From assembly GCF_036231965.1 (NCBI RefSeq), contig NZ_CP109499.1, forward strand, positions 4,030,001 through 4,094,000: a DNA stretch of 64,000 nucleotides, read 5' to 3'. A program made the translations under genes and the position numbers. The DNA is from Streptomyces sp. NBC_01428 (GTDB lineage Bacteria; Actinomycetota; Actinomycetes; Streptomycetales; Streptomycetaceae). Of this stretch, positions 34,611 through 42,889 are shown one piece after another; positions within the stretch are counted from its first letter, which is position 1; every line of letters begins with the position of its first letter. The notes under the pieces are model-generated. The model saw only the letters and a program-made list of their open reading frames with translations. It did no database searches and was not told where the DNA came from.

Positions 34611-35579
34611 TTACGCGATCACCACCTTGACGATGCCGGTGAGGGCGATCTGGGCGAGGGAGAGGGGGACGAGGACGGTCCAGGAGAGTTTCTGGAGCTG
34701 GTCCTCGCGCAGGCGGGGGTAGGTGACGCGGAGCCAGATGACGACGAAGGCGAGGATCGCGGTCTTCAGCAGCGTCCACACCCAGCCGAGGCCGTCGGCA
34801 CCCCAGGGACCGTGCCAGCCGCCCAGGAAGAGGACGGTGGTCAGCCCGCACAGGACGACGATTCCGGCGTACTCGGCGAGCAGGAACAGGGCGAAGCGCA
34901 GTCCGGTGTACTCGGTGTACGCGCCGAAGATGATCTCGGAGTCGGCGACGGGCATGTCGAAGGGGGGCCGCTGGAGTTCGGCGAGGCCGGCGACGAAGAA
35001 CACGATCGCGCCGACGATCTGCCAGGGCAGCCACCACCAGTGGAAGGCGTCCACGATCCCCGGCAGCGACACCGTGCCGGCGGCCATCGCGACCGAGGCG
35101 GCCGTCAGGAGCATGGGGAGTTCGTAGGCGAGGAGTTGCGCGGCGGTGCGCAGGCCCCCGAGGAGGGAGAACTTGTTCGCGGAGGCCCAGCCCGCCATGA
35201 GCGAGCCGAGGACACCCACGCCCATCACGGCGAGGACGAAGAAGATGCCCGCGTCGACGACCTCGCCGACCGCGCCCTCACCGGGGCCGATGGGGATCGC
35301 GAGGAGGACCAGGAGGTACGGGAGGAGGGCCACGGCGGGCGCGAGCTGGAAGACCCGGCGGTCCGCCTCCGCCGGGACGATGTCCTCCTTCTGCGCGAAC
35401 TTGACTCCGTCCGCGACGAGTTGGGCCCAGCCGTGGAACCCACCCGCGTACATCGGGCCGAGGCGGCCCTGCATGTGGGCCATCACCTTGTGCTCGGTCT
35501 GACCGACGATCAGGGGAAACGTCAGGAACACGACGAAGACGACGATCAGGCGGAGGGCGACGTCGAGAGCGTCGTTCAC
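34611..35579 (-). CDS. nuoH: NADH-quinone oxidoreductase subunit H
   Basis: Subunit that contacts the quinone site, 322 residues and eight helices. MAHMQGRLGPMYAGGFHGWA is a variant of the ERRxxGRxQxRxGPN motif, and ADSEIIFGAYTEYTGLRFAL with PPFDMPVADSE is the acidic quinone-chamber loop. RVTYPRLREDQLQKLSW closes it. Start overlaps nuoC by four bases. Confidence 0.95.
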   Translation of the reverse strand: MNDALDVALRLIVVFVVFLTFPLIVGQTEHKVMAHMQGRLGPMYAGGFHGWAQLVADGVKFAQKEDIVPAEADRRVFQLAPAVALLPYLLVLLAIPIGPGEGAVGEVVDAGIFFVLAVMGVGVLGSLMAGWASANKFSLLGGLRTAAQLLAYELPMLLTAASVAMAAGTVSLPGIVDAFHWWWLPWQIVGAIVFFVAGLAELQRPPFDMPVADSEIIFGAYTEYTGLRFALFLLAEYAGIVVLCGLTTVLFLGGWHGPWGADGLGWVWTLLKTAILAFVVIWLRVTYPRLREDQLQKLSWTVLVPLSLAQIALTGIVKVVIA

Positions 35580-37132
35580 TGCGGTCCTCCTGAGGAATCG
35601 TCGTCGGGGCTTCGGGTGGGCGCGGCCTCGGGGGCTGGTCCGGGGGCCGGTTCAGGGGCGGGTTCGGGCTCGCGGTCCGACTCAGAGTCCCGGTCGGACC
35701 CAGAGTCCCGGTCGGACCCAGAGTCCCGGCCCGACTGAGAGTCGCGGTCCGACCCAGAGGTCCGGTCGGGGTCCAAGGCCGCTCCGGACTTCGGACCACG
35801 CGCCTGATCAGTACCGGAGCCGGACTCGGCATCAGGCTCGGCCCCGGGCGCCGGGTCGGCCTTCGGCCCAGACTGGGCGCCGGGCTCAGGCTCGGGCTTC
35901 GGCCCAGCATCGGACGCGGGCTCGGGCTCGGGCTCGGCCTTCGGCCCAGCATCGGACGCGGGCCCGGGCTCGGGCCTCGGCCCAGCATCGGACGCAGGCT
36001 CAGGCCCGGACGCAGGCCCGGGCTCGAGCTCCGCCCCCGGCTGCCCCGCCGTCTTCGGCCCCTGCTTCGGCCCCTGCTTCGGCTTCGCGTCCTCGAACGC
36101 GGGCTTCGGCTGGTGCCAGGGGGCGTCGGCTGCCGGGGTCGTGTGAACCTCCGGAGGGGTCGGCTCGGCCTGAGGTGTGTCCCCGGACGGAGTGCTCGGA
36201 CCGGAAGCCGGCTCCCCGGCATCCGTGGCCCCCGCCTCCGTCGGCGTCACCGTCTCGGCCGCCCGTTGGCTCGCCGATCCCTGCCCCGCGCCGCGCGTGC
36301 GGCGGGCCGGCCGGGCCGGGCGGGCCGTCTCGGTTCCGGAGGCGGCACCCTCACCGGCTGAGGCCGTACCTGCGGCTGCGGGAGCGGCACCCTCGGGAGC
36401 CTCGCCCGCGACCGCGCCTGTGGCCGCCGCCTGCGGGCCGGCGCCCGCTGCGGAACCCGGAGCTGTCTGGCCGGCCGAGCCCTCGGCCGCCGTGCGGGTC
36501 CGGCGGACCGGACGGTCACCCGCCGCGCGGGCCGCGCCGCGGGCGGGGCGGGACGGTGCCGGGGGGAGCTGGCCCTTGAGCGGGCCCCACTCGTTGGGGT
36601 CGGGGACGCCGGGCGGGAGCATCTGGCGGCGCTTCGGGCCGCCGTGCTCGGACTCGCCCGGTTCCTTCGCGCCGGGCCACGCCTTGGCGACGCGGGCGGC
36701 CAGGACGAAGTCCTTGCGGAGGGGGTGGCCCTCGAAGCCCTCCGGCAGCAGCAGCGGGTCGAGGCCGGGGTGGCCCTCGAAGTCCACGCCGAACATCTCG
36801 TGGGTCTCGCGCTCGTGCCAGCCGGCGCCCGCGTAGACGGAGACGGCCGACGGGAGGACCGGACCGGTGTGCGGGACGGTCGTCCGGACGAGGAGGCGGC
36901 GGACCGGGGACAGGGCCACGACGTGGGCGCTGACGCGGAAGCCGGTGCCGGGTTCGTCGACGGCGCTCAGCCAGTCGAAGTAGGTGCAGCCGAGGGTGTC
37001 ACGGGCCGTTTCGAGGGCCGCGATCCAGGCGGTGGGCGGTACGTCGACGGTGAGGACCTCGTAGGACTCCTCGGCCGTGGCGTCGGGGCCGAAGAGTTCC
37101 TCGGCGGGGGCGGGGAGCCAGCCGACGGTCAT
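35576..37132 (-). CDS. nuoC: NADH-quinone oxidoreductase subunit C with a 330-residue low-complexity tail
   Basis: 30-kDa-type peripheral subunit. 518 residues in all; only about 1-190 is the NuoC fold, recognised by YFDWLSAVDEPGTGFRVSAH, the signature WHERETHEMFGVDFEGHPGL and LLLPEGFEGHPLRKDF (to residue 142). From 190 on it is Ala/Pro/Glu/Gly/Ser-rich, with repeated PASDAGPxPEPxP units and a terminal SDRDS repeat. No 49-kDa (NuoD) domain is fused here, and no nuoD gene follows; nuoH comes next. The tail is in frame with uninterrupted streptomycete codon use. Confidence 0.92.
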   Translation of the reverse strand: MTVGWLPAPAEELFGPDATAEESYEVLTVDVPPTAWIAALETARDTLGCTYFDWLSAVDEPGTGFRVSAHVVALSPVRRLLVRTTVPHTGPVLPSAVSVYAGAGWHERETHEMFGVDFEGHPGLDPLLLPEGFEGHPLRKDFVLAARVAKAWPGAKEPGESEHGGPKRRQMLPPGVPDPNEWGPLKGQLPPAPSRPARGAARAAGDRPVRRTRTAAEGSAGQTAPGSAAGAGPQAAATGAVAGEAPEGAAPAAAGTASAGEGAASGTETARPARPARRTRGAGQGSASQRAAETVTPTEAGATDAGEPASGPSTPSGDTPQAEPTPPEVHTTPAADAPWHQPKPAFEDAKPKQGPKQGPKTAGQPGAELEPGPASGPEPASDAGPRPEPGPASDAGPKAEPEPEPASDAGPKPEPEPGAQSGPKADPAPGAEPDAESGSGTDQARGPKSGAALDPDRTSGSDRDSQSGRDSGSDRDSGSDRDSESDREPEPAPEPAPGPAPEAAPTRSPDDDSSGGPQ

Positions 37133-37854
37133 CGGTCCTCCTCGCCCGAACGGGGAGCGGGATCCGGAGCGGGGGCGGGATCGGGAGCATCGGTCGCGGC
37201 CGGTGACGCCTCGGGGGCCGGTGAGGAGGTACGGCCCTCCTCCGCCTCGGGCGGCTGCGGCGCCGCGCTCGCGGGGACGGGCGGCTTCACCAGGCCGCTC
37301 TGCAGGGCGGCGGTGGACGGCCGGGCCGTGCCGTACCGCTCCCCCAGCGACTCCCGGGCGATCTTCTCCTGGAGCTTGAGGATGCCCTGGAGCAGCGCCT
37401 CGGGGCGGGGCGGGCACCCGGGGACGTACACGTCGACGGGGATGATCTGGTCGACGCCCTTGGTGACGGAGTAGGAGTCCCAGTAGGGGCCGCCGCAGTT
37501 GGAGCAGGCGCCGAAGGAGATGACGTACTTCGGCTCGGGCATCTGCTCGTACAGGCGCTTGACGGCGGGGGCCATCTTGTCGGTGACCGTGCCGGACACC
37601 ACCATCAGGTCCGCCTGGCGGGGGCCGGGCGCGAAGGGGATGACGCCGAGCCGGATGAAGTCGTGGCGGGCCATCGACGCGGCGATGAACTCGATCGCGC
37701 AGCAGGCGAGGCCGAAGTTGAAGACCCAGAGCGAGTAGCGGCGGCCCCAGTTGAGGACCACCTTCATCGGCTCGGGGGCGAGCCGGGCGAGCGCGCCGAG
37801 CCGCTTGGGCTCGGGCAGCAGGACCGGCTCCGGGGCGGAGGGGGTCACGTCCAT
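37129..37854 (-). CDS. nuoB: NADH-quinone oxidoreductase subunit B
   Basis: Carries the terminal N2 [4Fe-4S] cluster. 241 residues; the cluster ligands are Cys51 and Cys52 (FGLACCAIEF), Cys117 (GACSNC) and Cys147 (VPGCPPRPE). After about residue 175 there is an extra Pro/Ala/Glu-rich tail of 65 residues. Overlaps nuoA by ten bases and nuoC by four. Confidence 0.96.
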   Translation of the reverse strand: MDVTPSAPEPVLLPEPKRLGALARLAPEPMKVVLNWGRRYSLWVFNFGLACCAIEFIAASMARHDFIRLGVIPFAPGPRQADLMVVSGTVTDKMAPAVKRLYEQMPEPKYVISFGACSNCGGPYWDSYSVTKGVDQIIPVDVYVPGCPPRPEALLQGILKLQEKIARESLGERYGTARPSTAALQSGLVKPPVPASAAPQPPEAEEGRTSSPAPEASPAATDAPDPAPAPDPAPRSGEEDR

Positions 37855-38258
37855 GTGAGGACGCCCTTCTTGTATGCGTACAGCAGGCCCACGGCGAGGA
37901 AGCCGAGGAAGATGAACATCTCGACGAGCGTGGCGGCGCCGTAGCCGGGAGCGGCGAAGACCGTGGCCCAGGGGAACAGGAAGATCGAGTCGACGGCGAA
38001 GATGACGTAGAGGAACGCGTACACGTAGTAGCGGACCTGGGTGTGGGCCCAGCCCTCGCCGACGGGGTCGACGCCGCACTCGTACGTCAGGAGTTTCTCG
38101 GGGGTGGGGACCACGGGCCGCAGCAGGCGGCCGGCCCCGAACGCGACGGCGACGAAGAGCACGCCGACGACGGCGAGCAGTCCGACGACCGAGTACGACT
38201 GGAAGTAGTCCGCCGCGACGACGGACCCGGTCGCCGTGACAACGGTCGGTTCCGGCAC
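37845..38258 (-). CDS. nuoA: NADH-quinone oxidoreductase subunit A
   Basis: Three-helix membrane subunit at the quinone loop, 137 residues. YECGVDPVGEGWAHTQVRYY contains the conserved Cys-bearing loop, and VYAFLYVIFAVDSIFLFPWA is the second helix. It is the first gene of the ten-gene cluster and divergent from a sensor kinase. Confidence 0.95.
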   Translation of the reverse strand: MPEPTVVTATGSVVAADYFQSYSVVGLLAVVGVLFVAVAFGAGRLLRPVVPTPEKLLTYECGVDPVGEGWAHTQVRYYVYAFLYVIFAVDSIFLFPWATVFAAPGYGAATLVEMFIFLGFLAVGLLYAYKKGVLTWT

Positions 38259-38349
38259 GTCAGCCCCTCACTCCCTGACCTCGTTGCGCCCCGCCGTGCG
38301 CCGTCGCGCAGTCGGTGATGCGCCGTGTTCGACGATCTGTACGGACGGG

Positions 38350-38377
38350 AGTCTAGGGCCTGCTAAAGAGAGCGTAA
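38350..38377 (-). promoter_or_regulatory. Possible nuoA promoter
   Basis: Minus strand TTACGC (38377-38372), 16-base spacer, TAGACT (38355-38350), about 90 bases before nuoA. The -35 is poor. Nothing else stands out in the 305-base divergent gap 38259-38563. Confidence 0.3.
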
Positions 38378-38563
38378 GCAGCCCGTCACGCCTCGACCAT
38401 CCCCCGACCACCGGGCACGCGTTCACGTCTCACGGTGTGAACGGCTCCCCACCGGCATCGCGCGTCCTGCCCCGCCGTCACCCCTGAGGGTGGGGTTATC
38501 CCCAGTGCATCGCGGCGGCCCACCTCATGGCGCGGCGGCGCGCCGCCGGGCAGGCTAGCGGAT

Positions 38564-39763
38564 ATGACCGAACGCATCACGCCCACCGGTCCGTCGGACG
38601 GACCGTCCGACGGCGACCGGCTGCCTCCAGCGCGCTTCGCCCTGGACCGGCAGACCTGGAAGGAGATCGCGCATCTCCTGCTGAATCTGCCGGCCTCGCT
38701 CGTCGGCTTCGTGTACGTGGTGACGATGCTGGCCACCGGCGCCGGGCTGGCGGCGACGGTGATCGGACTGCCGCTGCTCGCGGGCGGGCTGCGCGGCTCA
38801 CGGCAGCTGGGCAAGGCGGAGCGGGCGCGGGCACGGCGGCTGCTGGGGCTGCGGATCGACGAGCCGAGCCCGCTGCCGGTGCGGCGGACCGGTCTCTTCG
38901 GCTGGCTGTGGTCGAGCCTGAAGGACCCGGTGGCCTGGCGGGCCACGCTCTACGACTTCATACGGCTGCCCTGGGGCATCGCCACCTTCACCATCACGCT
39001 GGTGTCGCTGTTCGTACTGTGGCCGGTGCTGCCGTTCCTGGCGCGGGGGCTGACGAACGTGGACCGGGCGCTGGTGCGCGGACTGCTGTCGCCCGACGAC
39101 GCGCTGGAGAAGCGGATCGCCGAGCTGGAGTCCGACCGCGGGGTGGTGGTGGACGCGGCGGCCGCCGATCTGCGGCGCATCGAACGCGATCTGCACGACG
39201 GGGCGCAGGCCCGGCTCGTGGCGCTGGCGATGGGGCTCGGTCTGGCCAAGGAGAAGCTGCTGGAGGATCCCGACGCGGCGGCGGTGATGGTCGACGAGGC
39301 GCACGGCGAGGTGAAACTCGCCCTGCAGGAGCTGCGCGATCTGGCCCGGGGTATCCACCCGGCGGTCCTCACCGACCGGGGTCTGGACGCGGCCCTGTCC
39401 TCCGTGGCCTCGCGCTGCACGGTGCCGGTGAAGGTGACGGCCGACCTGGAGGCGCGGCCGGCCGCGGCCATCGAGGGCATCGCCTACTTCACCGTCTCCG
39501 AGCTGCTGCAGAACGTCAGCAAGCACAGCGGTGCGCGCTCGGCGTCCGTCGACGTCTGGCGGTCGGACGACCGTCTGCTCATCCAGGTCAGCGACGACGG
39601 CCACGGCGGCGCGGGCCTCGACGGCGGTACGGGCATGGCGGGGCTCGCCGACCGGCTGGGTGCGGTGGACGGCCTGTTCGTCGTCGACTCGCCGGAGGGC
39701 GGCCCGACGGTCGTCACGGCCGAACTCCCGTGGCGGGCACGCGAGGACGGGCCCGCACGGTAA
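38564..39763 (+). CDS. NarL-type sensor histidine kinase (first of a pair)
   Basis: Membrane sensor kinase of 399 residues. Two hydrophobic hairpins (about 38-75 and 137-162) form the putative sensor domain. Then come the HisKA_3 dimerisation helix with the phospho-accepting His211 in RRIERDLHDGAQARLVALAM, and an ATPase domain with ELLQNVSKHSGARSASVDVW and SDDGHGGAGLDGGTGMAGLA. It is paralogous to the kinase at 40282-41637; from LESDRG onward they are nearly the same. No response regulator follows it directly. It is divergent from nuoA. Confidence 0.93.
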   Translation: MTERITPTGPSDGPSDGDRLPPARFALDRQTWKEIAHLLLNLPASLVGFVYVVTMLATGAGLAATVIGLPLLAGGLRGSRQLGKAERARARRLLGLRIDEPSPLPVRRTGLFGWLWSSLKDPVAWRATLYDFIRLPWGIATFTITLVSLFVLWPVLPFLARGLTNVDRALVRGLLSPDDALEKRIAELESDRGVVVDAAAADLRRIERDLHDGAQARLVALAMGLGLAKEKLLEDPDAAAVMVDEAHGEVKLALQELRDLARGIHPAVLTDRGLDAALSSVASRCTVPVKVTADLEARPAAAIEGIAYFTVSELLQNVSKHSGARSASVDVWRSDDRLLIQVSDDGHGGAGLDGGTGMAGLADRLGAVDGLFVVDSPEGGPTVVTAELPWRAREDGPAR

Positions 39764-39793
39764 CGAGCGGGCGGCGGCACGCACGCGCCCCGG

Positions 39794-39832
39794 GCCGAAG
39801 GCCGCACGGTGGACCACCGTGCGGCCTTCGGC
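39794..39832 (+). terminator. Terminator after the first kinase
   Basis: GCCGAAGGCCGCACGGTGG and CCACCGTGCGGCCTTCGGC are perfect complements; allowing for a loop, about 17 bases pair. It lies 30 bases past the stop. Confidence 0.8.
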
Positions 39833-39839
39833 GTCCGGC

Positions 39840-40008
39840 GGGTGCGGGAGGGGCGGCCGTACGTCCCGTGTACGGGAGGGACGGCCGCAGGGCCCGTGTA
39901 CGGGAGAGACGGCCGCAGGGCCGGTGCGGGGGGCCGGCGCAGGGCCGGTGCTGAAGGGCCCGGTGCTGAAGGGCCCGGTGCGGGAGGGGCCGGTGCGGGA
40001 GGGCCCGG
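39840..40008. repeat. Decayed short repeats ahead of the 26-base array
   Basis: About 28-base units (GTGTACGGGAGGGACGGCCG and GTGTACGGGAGAGACGGCCG, each with GCAGGGCC) grade into 15-base units GGCCCGGTGCTGAAG, then GGCCCGGTGCGGGAG. They look like older or slipping copies related to the array that follows. Confidence 0.7.
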
Positions 40009-40138
40009 CGCAAGTCCGGTACCCGAGAGGCGGTCGCAGGTCCGGTACCCGCGAGGCGGGCGTAGGTCCGGTACCCGCGAGGCGGGCGTAGGTCCGGTAC
40101 CCGAGGGGCGGTCGTAGGTCCGGTACCCGAGGGGCGGG
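40009..40138. repeat. 26-base tandem repeat, five copies
   Basis: Units start at 40009, 40035, 40061, 40087 and 40113, with consensus CGTAGGTCCGGTACCCGCGA plus GGCGGG. Each contains the palindromic core CCGGTACC. Unit length is not a multiple of three, and no gene covers it. It lies in the 518-base gap (39764-40281) between the two kinase genes, 143 bases upstream of the second start. Confidence 0.92.
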
Positions 40139-40281
40139 CGGCCGTAGGTAGGGAAAACCCCCGGGCCGAGACGCCGACCCGCTCCATGGTCCGCGGGCCG
40201 CGCGGACAGCAGAGTAGGGGTACGAGCCGACGCGCGGAACGAGTCGAGGCGCAGGACGCGACGAGAGAAACGGACGGACCG

Positions 40282-41637
40282 ATGGCCACGGAGTACGGAA
40301 ACGGATACGGGCACCGGAGCGGGCCCGGATTCGACGGGGCGGGCGCCGGCGAGCGGCGACACCGTCTTCCGGCCCCGCTCCGGGCACCGATCGAGGCCCG
40401 GAGCTGGCGGGAGTTCGGCTACGTGATGCTGGGCCTGCCGCTCGGCATCCTCATGTTCACGTTCGCCGTCACCATGGTGTCGCTGGGCGCGGGCCTGCTC
40501 ATCACCTTCCTGGGCGTCCCGGTGCTCGCCGCCGCGCTGGCCGGCTGCCGCGGCTTCGGCTCGCTGGAGCGGGCGCGGGCACGCGGGCTGCTGGATGTCG
40601 AGGTGGCCGACCCCGAGCCGCTGCGGGTGCGCAAGCAGGGCCCGATGGCGTGGATGGGCGCGGTGCTCAGGAGCGGTGCCTCGTGGCGGCACCTGCTGTA
40701 CGCGGTGGTCCAGTTCCCGTGGGCGGTGTTCTCCTTCACGGTGGCGCTGAGCTTCTGGGTGTACGGGTGGGCGCTGCTGACGTATCCGCTGTGGTTCTGG
40801 GTCTTCCCGATGTACGCGGGCCAGGGCGGCCTCCAGCTGTACGGCGACGGAACGCACTCCGTGTACCTGGACAACCCGTTCGAGATCACGATGACCGCGC
40901 TGCTCGGGCTGCTGTTCACGATGGCGACCCCGTGGATCGTGCGGGCGTTGACGAGCGTGGACCGGCTGATGGTGCGCGGGCTGCTCGGCCCGTCGCGGCT
41001 GGCGACCCGTGTGGTGGAGCTGGAGTCCGACCGGGGCGCGGTCGTCGACACCGCGGCGGCCGACCTGCGGCGCATCGAGCGCGATCTGCACGACGGGGCG
41101 CAGGCCCGGCTCGTCGCGCTGGCGATGGACCTGGGGCTCGCCAAGGAGAAGCTGACCGAGGACCCGGAGGCCGCCGCGCGGATGGTGGGCGAGGCGCACG
41201 GTGAGGTGAAGACGGCCCTCCAGGAGCTGCGGGACCTCGCGCGCGGCATCCACCCGGCGGTGCTGACCGACCGGGGGCTCGACGCCGCGCTGTCCTCCGT
41301 GGCCTCGCGGTGCACGGTGCCGGTGCGGGTGGAGGTCGACCTGCCGTCCAGGCCGATGCCCGCCATCGAGGGCATCGCCTACTTCACCGTCTCCGAACTG
41401 CTCCAGAACATCAGCAAGCACTCCCGGGCGACCCGGGCGAGCGTGGACGTGTGGCGGGTCGAGAACCGGCTGATGCTCCAGGTCGTGGACAACGGGGTGG
41501 GCGGCGCCGACGCCTCCTCGGGTTCGGGCCTCGCGGGACTCGCGGAACGGCTCGACGCGGTCGACGGGATCCTCGTCGTGGACTCGCCGGTGGCCGGCCC
41601 GACGCGGATCACGGCGGAACTGCCCTGGCGGGGCTGA
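40282..41637 (+). CDS. NarL-type sensor histidine kinase (second of a pair)
   Basis: 451 residues. It has an N-terminal polar stretch, then four or more membrane segments between about 45 and 215, with an extra extracytoplasmic loop of about 25 residues (QGGLQLYGDGTHSVYLDNPF) that the first kinase lacks. The kinase core has His270 in RRIERDLHDGAQARLVALAM and ELLQNISKHSRATRASVDVW for ATP binding. The start is the ATG at 40282; the frame runs open from 40186. It is followed by a LuxR-type response regulator. Confidence 0.93.
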   Translation: MATEYGNGYGHRSGPGFDGAGAGERRHRLPAPLRAPIEARSWREFGYVMLGLPLGILMFTFAVTMVSLGAGLLITFLGVPVLAAALAGCRGFGSLERARARGLLDVEVADPEPLRVRKQGPMAWMGAVLRSGASWRHLLYAVVQFPWAVFSFTVALSFWVYGWALLTYPLWFWVFPMYAGQGGLQLYGDGTHSVYLDNPFEITMTALLGLLFTMATPWIVRALTSVDRLMVRGLLGPSRLATRVVELESDRGAVVDTAAADLRRIERDLHDGAQARLVALAMDLGLAKEKLTEDPEAAARMVGEAHGEVKTALQELRDLARGIHPAVLTDRGLDAALSSVASRCTVPVRVEVDLPSRPMPAIEGIAYFTVSELLQNISKHSRATRASVDVWRVENRLMLQVVDNGVGGADASSGSGLAGLAERLDAVDGILVVDSPVAGPTRITAELPWRG

Positions 41638-41994
41638 ACCACCCTGCGGGCCGCCGCCCCACCACGGGGCGGTCACGGCCCGGCGGGACCGACCGACCGG
41701 GCGGGGCCGCCAGGCCCCGCCACACCCGCGCGTCCGCTCCGGCACCACCGGACGGGCGCGCGGCACAGCCGTCCGGAACCGCCGGCCGGTCTGCTGCATC
41801 ACCCTCCATCCCCCTCCGGAACGACACCTCCACAGACCCCTGGCGTATTCACGCCGCCCGGGCGCGCCCCGATCGGAATGCTGGAATGCTGGGGGCTGTC
41901 GTACGAGCGCTGTCGTACGAGCGGGGACGAACCCGGCGGGTCCGGGGACGGCCCGGGGCGGGCTCTGGGGGGCCGAAGAATCGTGGAGGACAGG
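41638..41994 (+). other. Gap between kinase 2 and the response regulator
   Basis: 357 bases with no gene. The only structure seen is a pair of 14-base direct repeats, CTGTCGTACGAGCG at 41896-41909 and 41910-41923, and a short GGAATGCT doublet at 41876-41891. They could be regulatory for the downstream gene; this is a guess. Confidence 0.4.
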
Positions 41995-42654
41995 GTGCGG
42001 GTCGTCATCGCCGAGGATTCAGTGCTGCTCAGGGAGGGCCTGACCCGGTTGCTGACCGACCGGGGGCACGACGTGGTGGCGGGGGTCGGGGACGGCGAGG
42101 CGCTGATCAAGACCATGGCGGAGTTCGCGGCGCAGGGCGCGCTGCCGGACGTGGTGGTCGCCGACGTACGGATGCCGCCGACGCACACCGACGAGGGCGT
42201 GCGGGCGGCCGTGCAGCTGCGCAAGGCGCATCCCGGACTCGGTGTGCTCGTGTTGTCACAGTACGTGGAGGAGCGGTACGCCACCGAACTGTTGGCCGGT
42301 TCCAGTCGTGGCGTCGGTTATCTGCTCAAGGACCGGGTCGCCGAGGTGCGCGAGTTCGTGGACGCCGTGGTGCGGGTGGCCCAGGGGGGTACCGCACTCG
42401 ACCCGGAGGTCGTGGCGCAGTTGCTCGGCCGCAGCCGCAAGCAGGACGTGCTGGCCGGACTGACGCCGCGGGAGCGGGAAGTGCTGGGGCTCATGGCCGA
42501 GGGCCGGACCAACTCCGCCGTCGCGCGCCAGCTGGTGGTGAGCGACGGGGCGGTCGAGAAGCACGTCAGCAACATCTTCCTGAAGCTCGGCCTGTCCCCG
42601 AGCGACGGGGACCACCGGCGTGTTCTGGCCGTTCTGACCTATCTGAACTCCTGA
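41995..42654 (+). CDS. LuxR/NarL-family response regulator
   Basis: 219-residue response regulator. The receiver domain begins VRVVIAEDSVLLREGLTRLL, with Asp56 (VVVADVRMPP) as phospho-acceptor and YLLKDRV carrying the invariant lysine. The C-terminal LuxR helix-turn-helix reads LTPREREVLGLMAEGRTNSA, then VARQLVVSDGAVEKHVSNIF. I start at the GTG at 41995 because GGAGG lies five bases before it; a GTG four codons earlier overlaps that site. It probably receives phosphate from one or both kinases upstream. Confidence 0.92.
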   Translation: MRVVIAEDSVLLREGLTRLLTDRGHDVVAGVGDGEALIKTMAEFAAQGALPDVVVADVRMPPTHTDEGVRAAVQLRKAHPGLGVLVLSQYVEERYATELLAGSSRGVGYLLKDRVAEVREFVDAVVRVAQGGTALDPEVVAQLLGRSRKQDVLAGLTPREREVLGLMAEGRTNSAVARQLVVSDGAVEKHVSNIFLKLGLSPSDGDHRRVLAVLTYLNS

Positions 42655-42658
42655 CCAT

Positions 42659-42673
42659 CTGACACTGTGTCAG
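42659..42673. promoter_or_regulatory. 15-base palindrome upstream of korA
   Basis: CTGACAC-T-GTGTCAG, perfect seven-base arms, four bases after the response regulator stop and 216 bases before korA. It could be an operator for korA or a tiny hairpin; I cannot decide. Confidence 0.45.
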
Positions 42674-42889
42674 TTGTCGGACAGAACCAGGAGGCAGACC
42701 GGGAGCGTCGTTCGGGGAGAGAACCGAGGGCGGGGAAATCATGACAAGTCAGGGCGTCAGGCCGTCTCAAAATGGTGTCCATCATGCGAATGGCCGAAGG
42801 AAGGCGACCCTTACGGACGTAGGGTTGAAAAGGGAAGGGTCTACGGCAGGACCCCTCCCGGACAGCCGCCTCAAAGGAGGTCCAGTTCA

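Noticed and set aside
40009..40138. CRISPR array
   Set aside because: The repeats are directly adjacent with no spacers, and no cas gene is present.
39484..41802. 772-codon minus-strand frame spanning the repeat array and kinase 2
   Set aside because: Artifact of GC bias; its repetitive peptide comes from the tandem DNA repeat and it is antisense to a well-formed kinase.
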